From Cepaea nemoralis (lineage: Eukaryota; Mollusca; Gastropoda; Stylommatophora; Helicidae), in assembly GCA_014155875.1 (NCBI GenBank), contig JACEFZ010013563.1, positions 1 to 64,000 on the forward strand: a stretch of 64,000 nt of DNA, written 5' to 3'. Position 1 is the first letter of the stretch. The number at the start of each line of letters is the position of its first letter. The notes under the pieces were generated by a model. It was not told where the DNA came from. It did not search any database and saw nothing but the letters and a program-made list of their open reading frames with translations. Positions 11,927 to 22,330 of the stretch are shown in pieces. A program made the position numbers and the translations under genes.

Positions 11927-12375
11927 GATAATGCTCGCCCGGGTAATGTGATTATCTACCCAGATGGTTTGGTGTTGAGAGGTAGGAGACGTGCCTGGAG
12001 ATTCTTAGCAAAGGCTAATGGTCGACGTTTGGTGCAGGAGAGCCTGGCGTATGATACCACAACATCTAGCTTAAGAATGGAGGTGGAGGCGGTCAGTGCA
12101 GCTTTCCGCTGGATGGAGAACACGATACATACACACTTCGTGATTGTAGCTGACTCAGAAAGCATTCTGAGGAGGGTGAGGACAGGCAGGCTTCGTGTAG
12201 AGTGTCTAGCTTCGCTTCGGAGGTCACGGATGGCACACATCACCTGGATCTTTTCTCCGGGGCATGCCGGTGTGCAGGGGAATGAACAAGCGAACAGATT
12301 GGCTGGCTCGGCAAAACTTGGTGGAGTATTGATGCATGACAGGGCAGACGTGGTTGTGGCCTTGTGGGAGCAAGT

Positions 12376-14024
12376 GTGTTGTTGTTGTTTGTCCATCAAG
12401 AATGATGATGACCATTCATTTCATCCAGTGGGGTTGAAGGTGTGGAGCCGTGGGTTCTAAGATGGCTGATAAGGCCTATTTTGGCTCGAAATGTTCTTTG
12501 ACAATGTGGGCAAAGAATGCTTGACGTCTCTGGAGGAGGATTTCCTGCAGTGGTTTTTGTGTCCTGCCTTTTCTTCACAGCTCTTGCAGTCCTGGTTGCC
12601 TCACATATGACTGCACCTTTGCGCAATGATGCACGCCACGAATTTCGGTCTCTGGCTGCAGCCTCCCAGGTGTCATGATGAATTCCAAAAGCATTCAGTG
12701 AAATTTTCAGAGTGTCTTTAAAACGTTTCCTCTGGCCACCTTGGGAGCGTTTACCACAACGCAGTTCGCTGTAAAAAATTCGTTTAGGGAGCCTGTGATC
12801 TGGCATGCGAGTCAAGTGACCAGCCCAGCGAATCTGATTCTTCATCAGTAGAGTGTGGATACTGGGCATGGATGCTCTTTCTAGGACTTCAGTGTCTGGA
12901 ATCTTGTCTTGCCATTTAGTCTTCAGTAGCTTCCTTAGGCAGACTGTGTGGAAGTGGTTTAATTTCCTAGCGTGTCGCTGATAGACAGTCAATGTTTCAC
13001 AAGCACATAGCAGTGTGGATAATACAACTGCTTTGTATACTTTTAGCTTTGTTTGCAGGCTTATTCCAGTTCTGTCCCATACATTCTTGAACAGTCTGCC
13101 AAAGGCTGCACTGGCCTTGGAGATTCTTGCATTCACTTCGTCATCGATTGTGGCAGCTTGTGACACGGTGCTGCCAAGATAGTTAAATTTGTCCACAACA
13201 CTTAGTCTATGATCATTCACTTTGATATTCGGCACAGTGTGAATATTCCCTGGAGCTGGCTGGTACATCACTACAGTCTTCTCCAAGTTGATATTGAGCC
13301 CAAAGTTGGCACAGGCATGTGAGAAAGCTGAAACATTATGTTGCATGTCCGCCTCTGAGTTGGCGTATAGAGCGCAATCATCAGCAAACAGGAGCTCTCT
13401 GACGGTGCCGCTGTTAATTTTGGTTTTAGCTTTCAGCCTTCTGAGATTGAATAACTTTCCATCCATACGGTAGTTGATGTCTATTCCAATGTCATCGTTC
13501 TCGAAGGCATTCATCAACATGGCTGAAAACATGAGGCTGAACAGTGTTGGTGCCAGGACACATCCTTGCTTCACTCCATTGGTGACAGGAAAGGGTTCAG
13601 ACAGTTCACCATTTTCTTGTACTCTTGCCTGCATGCCGTCATGAAATAGCCGCACTATTTGGACAAACTTTCGTGGACAGCCATATTTTGCCATAATCTT
13701 CCACAGTCCTTCTCTGCTGACTGTATCAAAAGCCTTGGTAAGGTCAATGAAAGTGGAGAACATTTCGCAGTTCTGTTCCTGACATTTCTCTTGCAGCTGC
13801 CTTGCAGCGAAAATCATGTCAACAGTTCCACGTTCTTTTCTGAAGCCACATTGACTCTCAGGAAGAAGACCTTGATCGAGATGGGCTGTGAGGCGATTGA
13901 GAAGAATTCTGGCGAGTATCTTCCCTGCAATTGAAAGCAAGGAGATGCCTCGGTGGTTGTCACAGGATTGACGGTTTCCTTTACGTTTGTAAAGGTGGAC
14001 TATTGATGCGTCACACCTCGGAGG
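12376..14024 (-). mobile_element. LINE-D copy 1, 5'-truncated
   Basis: Runs on the minus strand from the RT fingers to a 3' end of CAAC/ACA repeats (plus strand gttgttgttg at 12378-12390). Imperfect duplication ggagcaa[g/a]tg is at 12366-12375 and 14025-14034, with about 15 bp of extra sequence at the 5' junction. Very similar along its length to LINE-D copy 2 at 41992-43780. Confidence 0.85.
12396..14009 (-). CDS. LINE-D ORF2 fragment: RT plus C-terminal C2H2 finger
   Basis: An uninterrupted reading of more than 530 residues. Order: HLYKRKGNRQSCDNHRGISL (RT fingers), GFRKERGTVDMIFAARQLQE, FIDLTKAFDTVSREGLW (motif A, catalytic Asp), NGVKQGCVLAPTLFSLMFSA (motif B), LLFADDCALYA (motif C, Asp-Asp intact), NYLGSTVSQAATIDDEVNAR, then the C-terminal domain with WAGHLTRMPDHRLPKRI and a final C2H2 finger CPHCQRTFRAKIGLISHLRTH-type (C-x2-C-x12-H-x3-H). 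Endonuclease and ORF1 are missing because of 5' truncation. The ATG at 14051 in the same frame lies in flanking LINE-C sequence, so the true family reading starts near DASIVHL at 14009. Intact frame suggests a young copy. Clade not assigned. Confidence 0.88.
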   Translation of the reverse strand, partial: ASIVHLYKRKGNRQSCDNHRGISLLSIAGKILARILLNRLTAHLDQGLLPESQCGFRKERGTVDMIFAARQLQEKCQEQNCEMFSTFIDLTKAFDTVSREGLWKIMAKYGCPRKFVQIVRLFHDGMQARVQENGELSEPFPVTNGVKQGCVLAPTLFSLMFSAMLMNAFENDDIGIDINYRMDGKLFNLRRLKAKTKINSGTVRELLFADDCALYANSEADMQHNVSAFSHACANFGLNINLEKTVVMYQPAPGNIHTVPNIKVNDHRLSVVDKFNYLGSTVSQAATIDDEVNARISKASAAFGRLFKNVWDRTGISLQTKLKVYKAVVLSTLLCACETLTVYQRHARKLNHFHTVCLRKLLKTKWQDKIPDTEVLERASMPSIHTLLMKNQIRWAGHLTRMPDHRLPKRIFYSELRCGKRSQGGQRKRFKDTLKISLNAFGIHHDTWEAAARDRNSWRASLRKGAVICEATRTARAVKKRQDTKTTAGNPPPETSSILCPHCQRTFRAKIGLISHLRTHGSTPSTPLDEMNGHHHS

Positions 14025-14287
14025 AGCAAATGGATCACCATTGTCTGGCAAGAGTGAGACAGCGAGGTGTGACGAGGGTATTTGGCCGACGCTCGATGCT
14101 CAGAGGAAAGGCGAGACGGATATATAATCAGATTGCTACTGGAACTATTGGTATTGGAATTTTTCGCTGGCTGCTGAGGATGGGGACGAAGCGCTTATGG
14201 GAATACCCCGCATGCTGTGATGTCGGTTCCTAAATCAATCAATCAATCAATCATGAAGATTTCTCCACTCTCGTGCGAGAAGTTCCT

Positions 14288-14551
14288 CATCATCATCAAG
14301 TGCCGTGCTGGCTGGCGTAGGCGTTCAAGGCTCTCCACAGATCTCGGTCCCTGGTGTTCTGGATCAACTCTGCTGATGATATTCCTCCATGCCACCGTCT
14401 CAGTCCGTCCAGCATCATTTCGCTTGGTCTGCCTCTGCCTCTCTTCCCCTCGATCTTTCCAGTTGTCACGATGGTCCCCAATGCCTCTTCTCTCATCACA
14501 TGACCAAAGAAAGATGTTTGTCTCTTTCTTATTGTTGTATATAGTGTTCTA
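14288..14551 (-). mobile_element. LINE-A copy 3, short 3' end
   Basis: Minus-strand reading TIRKRQTSFFGHVMREEALG then TTGKIEGKRGRGRPSEM and a C-terminal ASQHGT, the LINE-A tail. The 3' tail is (TGA)n on the minus strand (catcatcatca at 14287-14298). An 11-bp target-site duplication gagaagttcct lies at 14277-14287 and 14552-14562, inside LINE-B ORF1; LINE-B copy 2 shows the empty site near 26908. More diverged than copies 1 and 2, so possibly a subfamily. Confidence 0.85.
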
Positions 14552-14930
14552 GAGAAGTTCCTGCACATAAAAATGTGCAACTGACACCAACTTTCAATGG
14601 TCAAATCAACACACAAGAAAACAATCCAAAAACATAAAGACTGGCGATTTTCAAATCGTCAGCAATCCAAAGAAGAGAAAACGGGCACACAGAAGAATAA
14701 TGCAGTCACTAGACAGATTATACACTGTTACAGACGATCTTTCACCAACTAAATCCATACCGGAAAAGAAAGAAAGTACTAAAGACATTACATAAGATCA
14801 TAAGACAACGGAAAACGAACAAGAAGAACAAGAGGATAAACAAGTACAAGTCGAATAAGACATACACAGCACAAAATACATTCTCTTCGAGGACACCGTC
14901 GCCAGTGACAAGAACGAGGTTCAAGATGAT

Positions 14931-15280
14931 CATCTTGTATAAACATTTGTTACTGGAAGACTTGCTAGCCTAGACGTGTCCATCTTGTATAAACATTTGT
15001 TACTGGAAGACTTGCTAGCCTAGACGTGTCCATCTTGTATAAACATTTGTTACTGGAAGACTTGCTCGACTAGACGTGTCCATCTTGTATAAACATTTGT
15101 TACTGGAAGACTTGCTAGCCTAGACGTGTCCATCTTGTATAAACATTTGTTACTGGAAGACTTGCTAGCCTAGACGTGTCCATCTTGTATAAACATTTGT
15201 TACTGGAAGACTTGCTAGCCTAGACGTGTCCATCTTGTATAAACATTTGTTACTGGAAGACTTGCTCGACTAGACGTGTC
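14931..15280 (+). repeat. 50-bp minisatellite, seven units
   Basis: Seven contiguous 50-bp units begin catcttgtataaac at 14931, 14981, 15031, 15081, 15131, 15181 and 15231; an eighth partial unit follows. Units 3 and 7 carry ctcgac where the others have ctagcc, and I otherwise see no differences. It lies between ORF1 and ORF2 of LINE-B; LINE-B copy 2 has a single unit (about 27306-27355), so this is a local expansion. Fifty is not a multiple of three and every frame soon stops. Confidence 0.97.
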
Positions 15281-15325
15281 CATCTTGGAAAGCGACTTGC
15301 TGTGCGAATTGATCTAGTGGTATAC

Positions 15326-15852
15326 TGTCAGGATCTCACATTTAAGGTATTCTACATAGAGATGTAGAAGAGATATATAAGGGATATAACCCCGAGACAG
15401 AAACCCTAAAAGGGAAGTAAGCCCAATAGCTCGAGTGCCCGAACAATCTCGAGCCTTCGAGAACGAGGGGTCAGTTGGTCTACTGCGTCGTGGACACAGA
15501 TAGACCCCGCCGGAAGCGTGCAGGGGAGTCAACCTTCGTGTCCACTCAACGCCCGTCAATGGGCAGACGAATACTGGACAGCGGACAAGAAGCAGGGTTT
15601 AGCTTAAGGGGGACAAGATACAGAAACTAGTTGACTCTAGAGATTGTTAATAGTTTGATAGAGTTATGCTGTAATAGTTATGTGTGTAATGATTTGTTAA
15701 TGTACTCATTAGATACTGTGATATTGTATGATATTGTGATTACTGGCGAAATCCTTATTCGCCAGATAATAAATGAGATTATCAAGACACAGTATAGAGT
15801 TGTTACCTCTCTGAACCCGAATCTTGTTCCCTAGATTTGTAAGACCATGACA
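15326..15852 (+). repeat. Gypsy-G copy 1 5' LTR
   Basis: 527 bp, starts TGTCAGGATCTCACA and ends ACCATGACA. It matches the 3' LTR except for scattered substitutions and a deletion of about 25 bp in the middle (the 3' LTR has an extra ggccacttgcacgagaagc stretch near 21705). Divergence between the two LTRs shows the insertion is not brand new. Confidence 0.95.
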
Positions 15853-15859
15853 GGCTATT

Positions 15860-15873
15860 TGGGGGCCAAGCCG
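15860..15873 (+). promoter_or_regulatory. Candidate primer-binding site
   Basis: TGGGGGCCAAGCCG lies 7 bp after the 5' LTR. Copy 2 has TGGGGGCTCAAGCCGG at the same place. The first nine bases of the copy 2 version complement the 3' end of a typical tRNA-Pro; the rest does not match well. Primer tRNA is therefore a guess. Confidence 0.45.
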
Positions 15874-16445
15874 TTTTGGCAAACTCAAGACTATTGCATT
15901 CTATTTAAAATTCTTGACAGTTCTTGGCTTTGCCAAGTAAAAATACTATTACAACCATACACGACAAAGTCTGAATATTACAGCTAATATCGTCTAATCC
16001 TTGTCCCTCTAAAGAAATAGTTAGAACCATGCTTATTCAATGTAACATTGACATGACTGGACAATAACTGTGACAAAATACTAATCTTTTTCATTCCAAT
16101 GACAGATTGTTCCGCAAGAAAGTTGTGTGCGTGTAATTTGTTTTCCAGCAGCGGCGAAAGAACCGAAGAACCAGACATCGTTACTACAGCAAAGTCTCCA
16201 GTAAATCAGATAAGACCCTATTGATTTCATTCTTATTGTATCTCTAAACGATACTCATTTTTCTTCATGTAACATTTTTCTATGCATTTTGATTTATTAG
16301 ACGTACATGCAAATGTCATGTCCATTTGAAATTACTTACAGAAATTATATATGTAAACATTAAGGGACATAACCAATTGTTGTACTCCCAAACGTTATTC
16401 AAAGGGAATTAATTTCTAAAAATTTAAATTTATTAAATTTACAAA

Positions 16446-17690
16446 ATGTCAACACTGGAACAATGTATCGAACTAGGTCTTAAATTAGGATATTCTGCAG
16501 ATAAACTGTCGGAATGGGCGCAAAAAACGCATTCAGAAAACTTAGGGAGAGAAGACCGAGCAGCGGAACGAGAACAAAAACGTCTGGAAATGCAAATGGA
16601 GGCTGAAAATAAAAAGATGCAAAAGGAGACAGAAAATAAACGTCGGGAGATGGAAATTGAAGCTGCTACCAAACAAGCAGAAAATAAACGGCTGGAAATT
16701 GAGGCTGCTAACAAACAAGCAGAGTTAAATGCAGAAACAAAAAAAAATTAGAAATACAAGCAGCTCTGAAACAAAAAGAAAAAGAAACACAGACACAACT
16801 AAAGGTCAAAGAAATGGAGATTAATTCCAATATAGAAATCTCCGTAAAAAGTTGAGGAGCAAAGAAGAAGAACACAAATATAATAAGTACAAAGGCCTAG
16901 TCAAACCATATTGTGCCGGGGATTCCATTAGTGCTTGGTGTGAGAACTTTGAGTGTTTACTGTCCTATCACAACGTTCCAAAGACCGACTGGGCGATGAT
17001 CTTTATGAGGAATTTAGCATTAGAACCTTTATAAATAATTGAAACAATTCCACAAGACATGAGGAAAGATTATGACTATTTAAAACACAGAATCTTGCAA
17101 CATTTTTCGTTAGACACAGCAGGATATCAATTACAATTGTCAAAACTTGCACCATCACCCAACCAAACCTTCATAGATTATGTTTCTTCATGTCAGGATA
17201 TTTTCACTAAATGGATTACATCAGCGAAAACAGACAACAATTAACAAAAACTAAGGGACCAAATAATAATTGACAAGATTATGAACTCAATACCTACCCC
17301 CTTTTCTAAATTCCTACGACAGAGCGATTGCAAAACAATTGAAGAGGTTGAACAAAAAGGAAGTGCTTTCTTCACAGCTAACCGTGACATTTTTCGATTA
17401 AATACTACTCAAAATGAAGTACCAGCTGTCACTAACACAAAGTACTCTAAAGCAACTGAGAACAAGTTTAAACCACGTACTAAAGTGTCAAAGCCAGTTC
17501 TTTGTCCGTATTGCCACTTCACTCACGAACAATATGCTATATGTGATAAAGCACCAACCTACCGTCAACACCTCCAAATGATGGTAGAAAAGCAGAGAAA
17601 CAAGAGAAACACCTACAGAAGAGCAGTTAAATGTTTTTTGCCGGGCATACGGCCATTATAGTGGGCTTTGCGAAGGCCGCAAAATGATGA
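16446..17690 (+). pseudogene. Gypsy-G copy 1 gag
   Basis: Starts at ATG 16446 (MSTLEQCIELGLKLGYSADK), followed by a long charged coiled-coil region of repeated MQMEAENKK-like heptads to about 16840, then the capsid-like region (ISAWCENFECLLSYHNVPKT, DYDYLKHRILQHFSLDTAGY, PTPFSKFLRQSDCKTIEEVE) and a Cys-rich C-terminus (CPYCHFTHEQYAICD). The CCHC zinc knuckle visible in copy 2 is disrupted here at about 17632-17680 by a frameshift. At least three frameshifts or stops (near 16750, 17033 and 17244) break the frame. Confidence 0.85.
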
Positions 17691-18256
17691 AGCAGGCCAA
17701 TGCAATATTGGTAGATACATCTAGTGATGAAGAACTGGATGAGATGAATCAGTGTGACACCAAGAATGAAATTGAGAGTGAATCTGTGAATGCCATACAA
17801 GTCATTAACACCAATGACTATAACACCTGTAACATATGTAAAAAGTTCCAGTTGAATACCACATTGGAATGTGGCCATACCATTCCAATATCCAACAAAA
17901 TGGCAAACGCAGCCTTGGCGTCCAAAGGCAAATTGCAATTTGTTAAAGGTCTTGTAAATAACAAACTATGTACAGTCATGCGTGATAGCGGAGCGACTCT
18001 GGTTGGCATTAAAAAGACATTAATTAAGGACAATGACTACACAAACGACTATGTGACATGTCGCACATTCGCAGGCAGACCTTAAAGATACCCGTTGGCA
18101 CTGGCCGAAATTCAAACACCTTTTGTGTCAGGACAAATACTGTGTGCAGTATTAGACAACCCGTGCGCGGACATTATTGTAAGGATTCTTCCCAACATAA
18201 AATCATGTTCAGAAGAAGATATCCGAAAATGGGAGCTAGAATACTGCACTCCATAA
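17690..18256 (+). pseudogene. Gypsy-G copy 1 aspartic protease
   Basis: After an acidic spacer and a Cys/His stretch (CNICKKFQLNTTLECGHTIP) comes the protease: GLVNNKLCTVMRDSGATLVG, in which DSGA is the retropepsin active-site motif, followed by a stop and a frameshift near 18085, then ALAEIQTPFVSGQILCAVL and the ADII..ILPNI segment typical of the second half of retropepsins. Colinear with the intact-looking version at 33270-33677. Confidence 0.85.
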
Positions 18257-19183
18257 CCAAGCAGTAATCCCACAATAAATGAACATACATTTATGTCTCC
18301 AACTGCCAAAAGCGTAAGGGAGACCACCAATGACGAAATTCTAAACGAATTTACAGAGGTGCACAACACAAGGGCATTCGAATCTTTCAATCATACCAGT
18401 AACATAAAACCTCGAATTGAGGATACCTTCAAACAACAAAACTGTAAACCTGCAAGTGAGCAACACAAAACAGAAGACGCTAACGTAGTGACCAGACAGA
18501 CGACTCAGAAAACATACGACGAACAACTTGACAAATCATTACAAATTATTTCACCTGGAATTACCATTACTACATTCAATCAGGAACAGAGAACTGATCT
18601 AACTCTTTCAAATTATGTATATATGAACAACCAGACAGAGAGAACAAGGGACACTATCATCGAAAACAAAATAGTTACAACAAACAAGTGTCATTGTATA
18701 TTTGCATCCCAAACCTATCATTCTTCAATGACACATACAATTAGAACGAAAACAGCACACAAATCTGCAAAAGTTAATGCAAAGATGGAAATAACATCAG
18801 CCAGCAATCATGCAAACAGACAGTATGCAAATAAGACTACACAATCAGTTAACTTCACACAAAAGAAAAGTCTTAAATTATTGCATACAAACAGACCGTT
18901 TTATTGCATGAACAGAAATAACAAACATTGCTTGTTAAAACCAATCATCACGAAAGCTAACAACACAATCAAATCCAAACCACCATCTACTAGTATGACA
19001 AACAAATACAACAATTTCTCTGAAACACATAACCCATCTAACAAGACCAGACATTCACAATCACCAACCAGTAAAATTAAACTTTTGGAAACTACTGATA
19101 TTTCTCCTACTAATGACACAATTTCTATCATCACTGATCATCTACCAAAATCTGCCCATCACCACAATTTTGACAACCTATAA
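18257..19183 (+). pseudogene. Gypsy-G copy 1 linker with deleted integrase
   Basis: The open frame 18293-19183 begins like the pre-integrase region of copy 2 (ETTNDEILNEFTEVHNTRAF ... RTDLTLSNY) but then jumps directly to MNNQTERTRDTI, which in copy 2 lies after the integrase (MDNQTERTGDN). So the integrase zinc finger, core and GPY/F module are removed by a deletion that happens to keep the frame. The remainder is Asn/Thr/Ser-rich, low in informative motifs. Confidence 0.75.
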
Positions 19184-19504
19184 ACCCTCTATCAAATGTA
19201 CCAACTTCTTCATCTATCAGTTATTACTTCATACCAAATTGATAGAAATTATATTGCAGTCCAGTTGTTCCTACGGCTGCAAACTTTTTGATGTAATTAT
19301 ACCTATTGCAAATTTGTACCCACTCTTACGTTGTTTAGAATTCGTATCATTTCTGAAGTCATACAACCCATGATTTGCATTTGTAAGAGTATCAGTTTGG
19401 AAGATACAATTTGCAAACTGAAATCTATTTTTTTCCAAACCACCAATTCTCAGATTACCAAACATAGATTTACCATTTATATTAATCACAGATTCAAGTG
19501 CTAT

Positions 19505-19841
19505 CACGATCGGAAGATGTCTCATGCAGGAAGACGAGGGGGTGAAACATCCAGTCTTGTATGTAAGCCGGAATTTGAAAGCAGCTTAGACCAAATTGGA
19601 GACCTTAAGTTTAGTTTTCTGTATTCTTCAATTACGTAAGTTCCTTCTGAGCACCCACTTCGTTGTCCTCACAGATACGTCGATATTGCTGGCCATTAGA
19701 GATGGGAAACCCAGAAATCACACTTTGGCAAGATTGTTTCTTTTGTTACAAAATTATGACTTTGAAATTCATCATATCAAAGGCACAGATAATTTATTTC
19801 CTGATATTTTATCGAGATTACCCAATGCACAAGCAGAGTGA
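19505..19841 (+). pseudogene. Gypsy-G copy 1 RNase H domain
   Basis: Reading across a stop and frameshift gives GRCLMQEDEGVKHPVLYVSR (RNase H beta-strand region), LSLVFCILQLRKFLLSTHFV, VLTDTSILLAI (catalytic Asp block), LARLFLLLQNYDFEIHHIKG and DNLFPDILSRLP, the usual Ty3/Gypsy RNase H ending. Stop soon after at 19841. RT is not recognisable between 19183 and 19500. Nothing like an integrase follows, which matters for gene order. Confidence 0.85.
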
Positions 19842-21505
19842 CACTATGCACTTTAATATTTGCCATATAACAAACTATGATATATCTGTTTCACATTTTA
19901 ATCCGATGCATTAAATTCAAAGTATCACTACACTCACCGCAGAACTGCATGAATATCAACAGGCTATTTATATCTACAGCCAACGTTAAGTACTAAATTA
20001 CTGTAAATAAAGGGCCACAAACGTTATATCAGACCTGATTTATAAGAAACAATGCAGCATGAACTTTCCCTATTCAGAAATGTGAATTTACTTCATCAAC
20101 TGAAGAAATTAGCAACTAATGATACGATGTGAACATTCTGAACTTTACGTATTAGTGAAAGTGAATGGACTTCAATAACTAAGGAAATAGAACATTAAAC
20201 AGACCCACAACTATATTTCACTACTATTATGACGTGCACGAAACTATGACACCAATGCGTTACCTATCAACTGTAACAGCATTTTAGACACAGCGACAAA
20301 GGACGACAACACACGGATCGTCGATGGATTTAATTAGTTTAATTTAATTAGATTGTTAATACATTATTGTATTATTATATGCATAAAATATGTCAGCATG
20401 TAATTTTTTTTTTCATTTTTCTATCATACATGTCAAAAACATTATTGTTTAATGTCAAAATTTTCTTTCTATAACTTTTTCAATTTAAATTATAAACCAT
20501 TCTATTATTACCAGTACAGGTAGTACTTGGCGTTTCAACAATGTATATCGCCCAATTTTTCCTTTTTCTAAGGGCGACAACACTTACCTTAACTTAACGT
20601 GTATATTTTAACATAAAACTATGTTGTATAAAAGATGTACGAATCAGAGCGTGGATGAATTAAATAGGGGAGTGATATACTTAGCTGACAAATTGTACGC
20701 AAAAAGGAGTCATTTTAATTTGTCTGCGTTTGATGTAAATTGTAGCACTTGTCTACATATTTTATACATGTTTTCTGTTATATATTATAGTGTTATTCTG
20801 AGAATCACCGCTCGAATATCCAAAGCATACATTTCAGAAATAGCATAATTCATAATAAAGGAAATTCCAGCTCGTGACGCTTAGAAGTACACTACAAACC
20901 GCGAACACACACACATAACACACAGTAGATACATTAGATAAGACATACACTCCCAAAACTAAATACTAACACGTAAATCACATACACTTTATTATAGCTA
21001 GGGAAAAGGGAGTAAACACACTAAACGGGCAAACAGGGACATAAGTAGTTACTTGGTGAAAACAAAAGTAATCATGTAATTGGACACTATATAAAACATA
21101 CGGAAGTGAAAGTGTATTAAGATACACATTCGGGAAAAAGATGTGCATGTGTTCCTGAATAAGCAAAGACAATTTGTCTTGATGAAACTATCTAATAAAG
21201 AGTTCATTGTCCTGGTATCATATGGATTCTTGAGAAGGACGCAGTTCTGAATACAACAGGAAGTGTCAGGGAACTTCGGTCGGATAGCAGGTTTAGGAAT
21301 ATGGAAGAGAGATGAACTCTTCAGCAATCACCCTGAAATGTTGTACTGGGAAATACATGAGTTAATAGTGCAAGGATACACATTACTAAGTTCCAATCTA
21401 CTAAACTACAAACACAAAATGTTATGACTTTATGTGATCTCGTGACAGAATTAGTACATACTAATTAACATATAGTAACCCACAACAACGGAGGCAGGGT
21501 AACCC
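19842..21505 (+). other. Gypsy-G copy 1 3' non-coding region
   Basis: AT-rich, no long open frame and no recognisable domain between the RNase H and the 3' LTR. The purine-rich cggaggcagggt at 21490-21500 just before the LTR could be a weak polypurine tract. Confidence 0.6.
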
Positions 21506-22057
21506 TGTCAGGATCTCACATTAAAGGTATTCTACATAGAGATGTAGAAGAGATATATAAGGGATATAACCCCGAGACAGAAACCCTAAAAGGGAAGTAA
21601 GCCCAATAGCTCGAGTGCCCGAACAATCTCGAACCTTCGAGAACGAGGGTTCAGTTGGTCAACTGCGTCGTGGACACAGGTAGAACCTGCCGGAAGCGTG
21701 CAAGGGCCACTTGCACGAGAAGCTCAAGGGGAGTCACCCTTCGTGTTCACCCAACGCCCGTCAACGGGCAGGCGAATACTGGACAGCGGACAAGAAGCAG
21801 AGTTTAGCTTAAGGGGGACAAGATACAGAAACTAGTTGATTCTAGAGACTGTTAATAGTTTGATAGAGTTATGCTGTAATAGTTATGTGTGTAATGATTT
21901 GTTAATGCACTCATTAGATACTGTGATATTGTATGACATTGTGATTACTGGCGAAATCCTTATTCGCCAGATAATAAATGAGATTATCAAGACACAGTAT
22001 AGAGTTGTTACCTGTCTGAACCCGAATCCTGTTCCCTAGATTTGTAAAACCATGACA
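21506..22057 (+). repeat. Gypsy-G copy 1 3' LTR
   Basis: 552 bp, TGTCAGGATCTCACA to ACCATGACA, followed by the target-site duplication tatac. Retains the internal ~25 bp missing from the 5' LTR and is homologous to the LTR at 35779-36332. Confidence 0.95.
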
Positions 22058-22062
22058 TATAC

Positions 22063-22330
22063 GTACAAAATTAAAAACGATCATCACACTCATATACAAA
22101 TACAAACCATACTTTATACTACTACAAGAAACAAACATATATTCAGAAACATTCGCATAACAAATCACCATACCGCTACATCTCAGACACTCATGCTTTT
22201 GTTTAGGCATACACAACATCGGGTCCGGTACAGCCATACTGCAGACATCAGACAGGTGGGATATTATTAGAACACAATATGTGAGTCAGGAACGGGTAGC
22301 TATCAATTTCTTGTGTAGTAATGATGAGTG
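22063..22330 (+). pseudogene. LINE-B copy 1 ORF2 N-terminal endonuclease fragment
   Basis: Continues LINE-B copy 1 beyond Gypsy-G. In one frame (best read in the duplicates at 29843 and 39600) it gives TLIYKHKPDFILLQETNIYS, the first conserved block of APE-type LINE endonucleases, and after frame loss GSGTAILQTSDRWDII and ERVAINFL-like blocks. It stops matching LINE-B copies 2 and 3 at about 22328. Confidence 0.75.

Larger units (their letters stand above)
11948..14220 (+). pseudogene. LINE-C RNase H domain and C-terminus (split)
   Basis: 11948-12375 carries an RNase H fold: YPDGLV (first Asp), RMEVEAVSAAF (Glu), VIVADSESILRRV (second Asp) and FSPGHAGVQGNEQANRLAG, where the final acidic residue is Asn rather than Asp. 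The reading then meets LINE-D copy 1 at ALWEQ; after 14024 it resumes with EQMDHHCLARVRQRGVTRVF and ends at WEYPACCDVGS, then a stop. The same C-terminus occurs in LINE-C copy 2 at 44723-44960. A C-terminal RNase H places LINE-C with I-type non-LTR elements. Confidence 0.82.
10758..14252 (+). mobile_element. LINE-C copy 1 (I-like, with RNase H), split by LINE-D
   Basis: A 5'-truncated LINE that begins in the RT domain and ends in a 3' tail of four ATCA units (14232-14252). It sits inside LINE-B ORF1: the flanks gtgtacaaagtc (10746-10757) and gaagatttctcc (after 14253) are contiguous in LINE-B copy 2 at about 26877. I could not identify a clear target-site duplication. LINE-D copy 1 interrupts it between 12376 and 14024. 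Confidence 0.82.
10101..15325 (+). pseudogene. LINE-B copy 1: ORF1 (CCHC) and inter-ORF region
   Basis: ORF1 starts at ATG 10101 (MNSNITKFAVPG) and is read in pieces: 10101-10757, 14253-14287 and 14552 to about 14870, colinear with copy 2 at 26146-27231. The CCHC knuckle region is at about 10670-10710 but is decayed here (CPPCGQNNQWA, last His/Cys lost). The C-terminal part encodes a Lys/Glu-rich tail (SIPEKKESTKDIT). Between ORF1 and ORF2 is a 50-bp minisatellite. The copy is interrupted by LINE-C, LINE-A copy 3 and then Gypsy-G copy 1; ORF2 resumes after 22057. The same family's RT (GCPLSP-like box and an EPLLEAI..NIKG block) points to the L1/Tx1 group. Confidence 0.8.
15326..22057 (+). mobile_element. 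Gypsy-G copy 1: Ty3/Gypsy element with two LTRs
   Basis: Bounded by LTRs 15326-15852 and 21506-22057, both TGTCA...TGACA, and flanked by the 5-bp duplication tatac (15321-15325 and 22058-22062). It sits between ORF1 and ORF2 of LINE-B copy 1, at a site that is uninterrupted in copy 2 near 29843. Inside are decayed gag, protease, a linker and an RNase H. The integrase core and most of RT are missing. The RNase H is followed only by about 1.6 kb without an integrase before the 3' LTR, agreeing with the IN-before-RT order of copy 2. Confidence 0.93.

Noticed and set aside
14931..15280. CRISPR-like direct repeats
   Set aside because: The 50-bp units are contiguous without spacers and lie in a eukaryotic LINE; it is a minisatellite.
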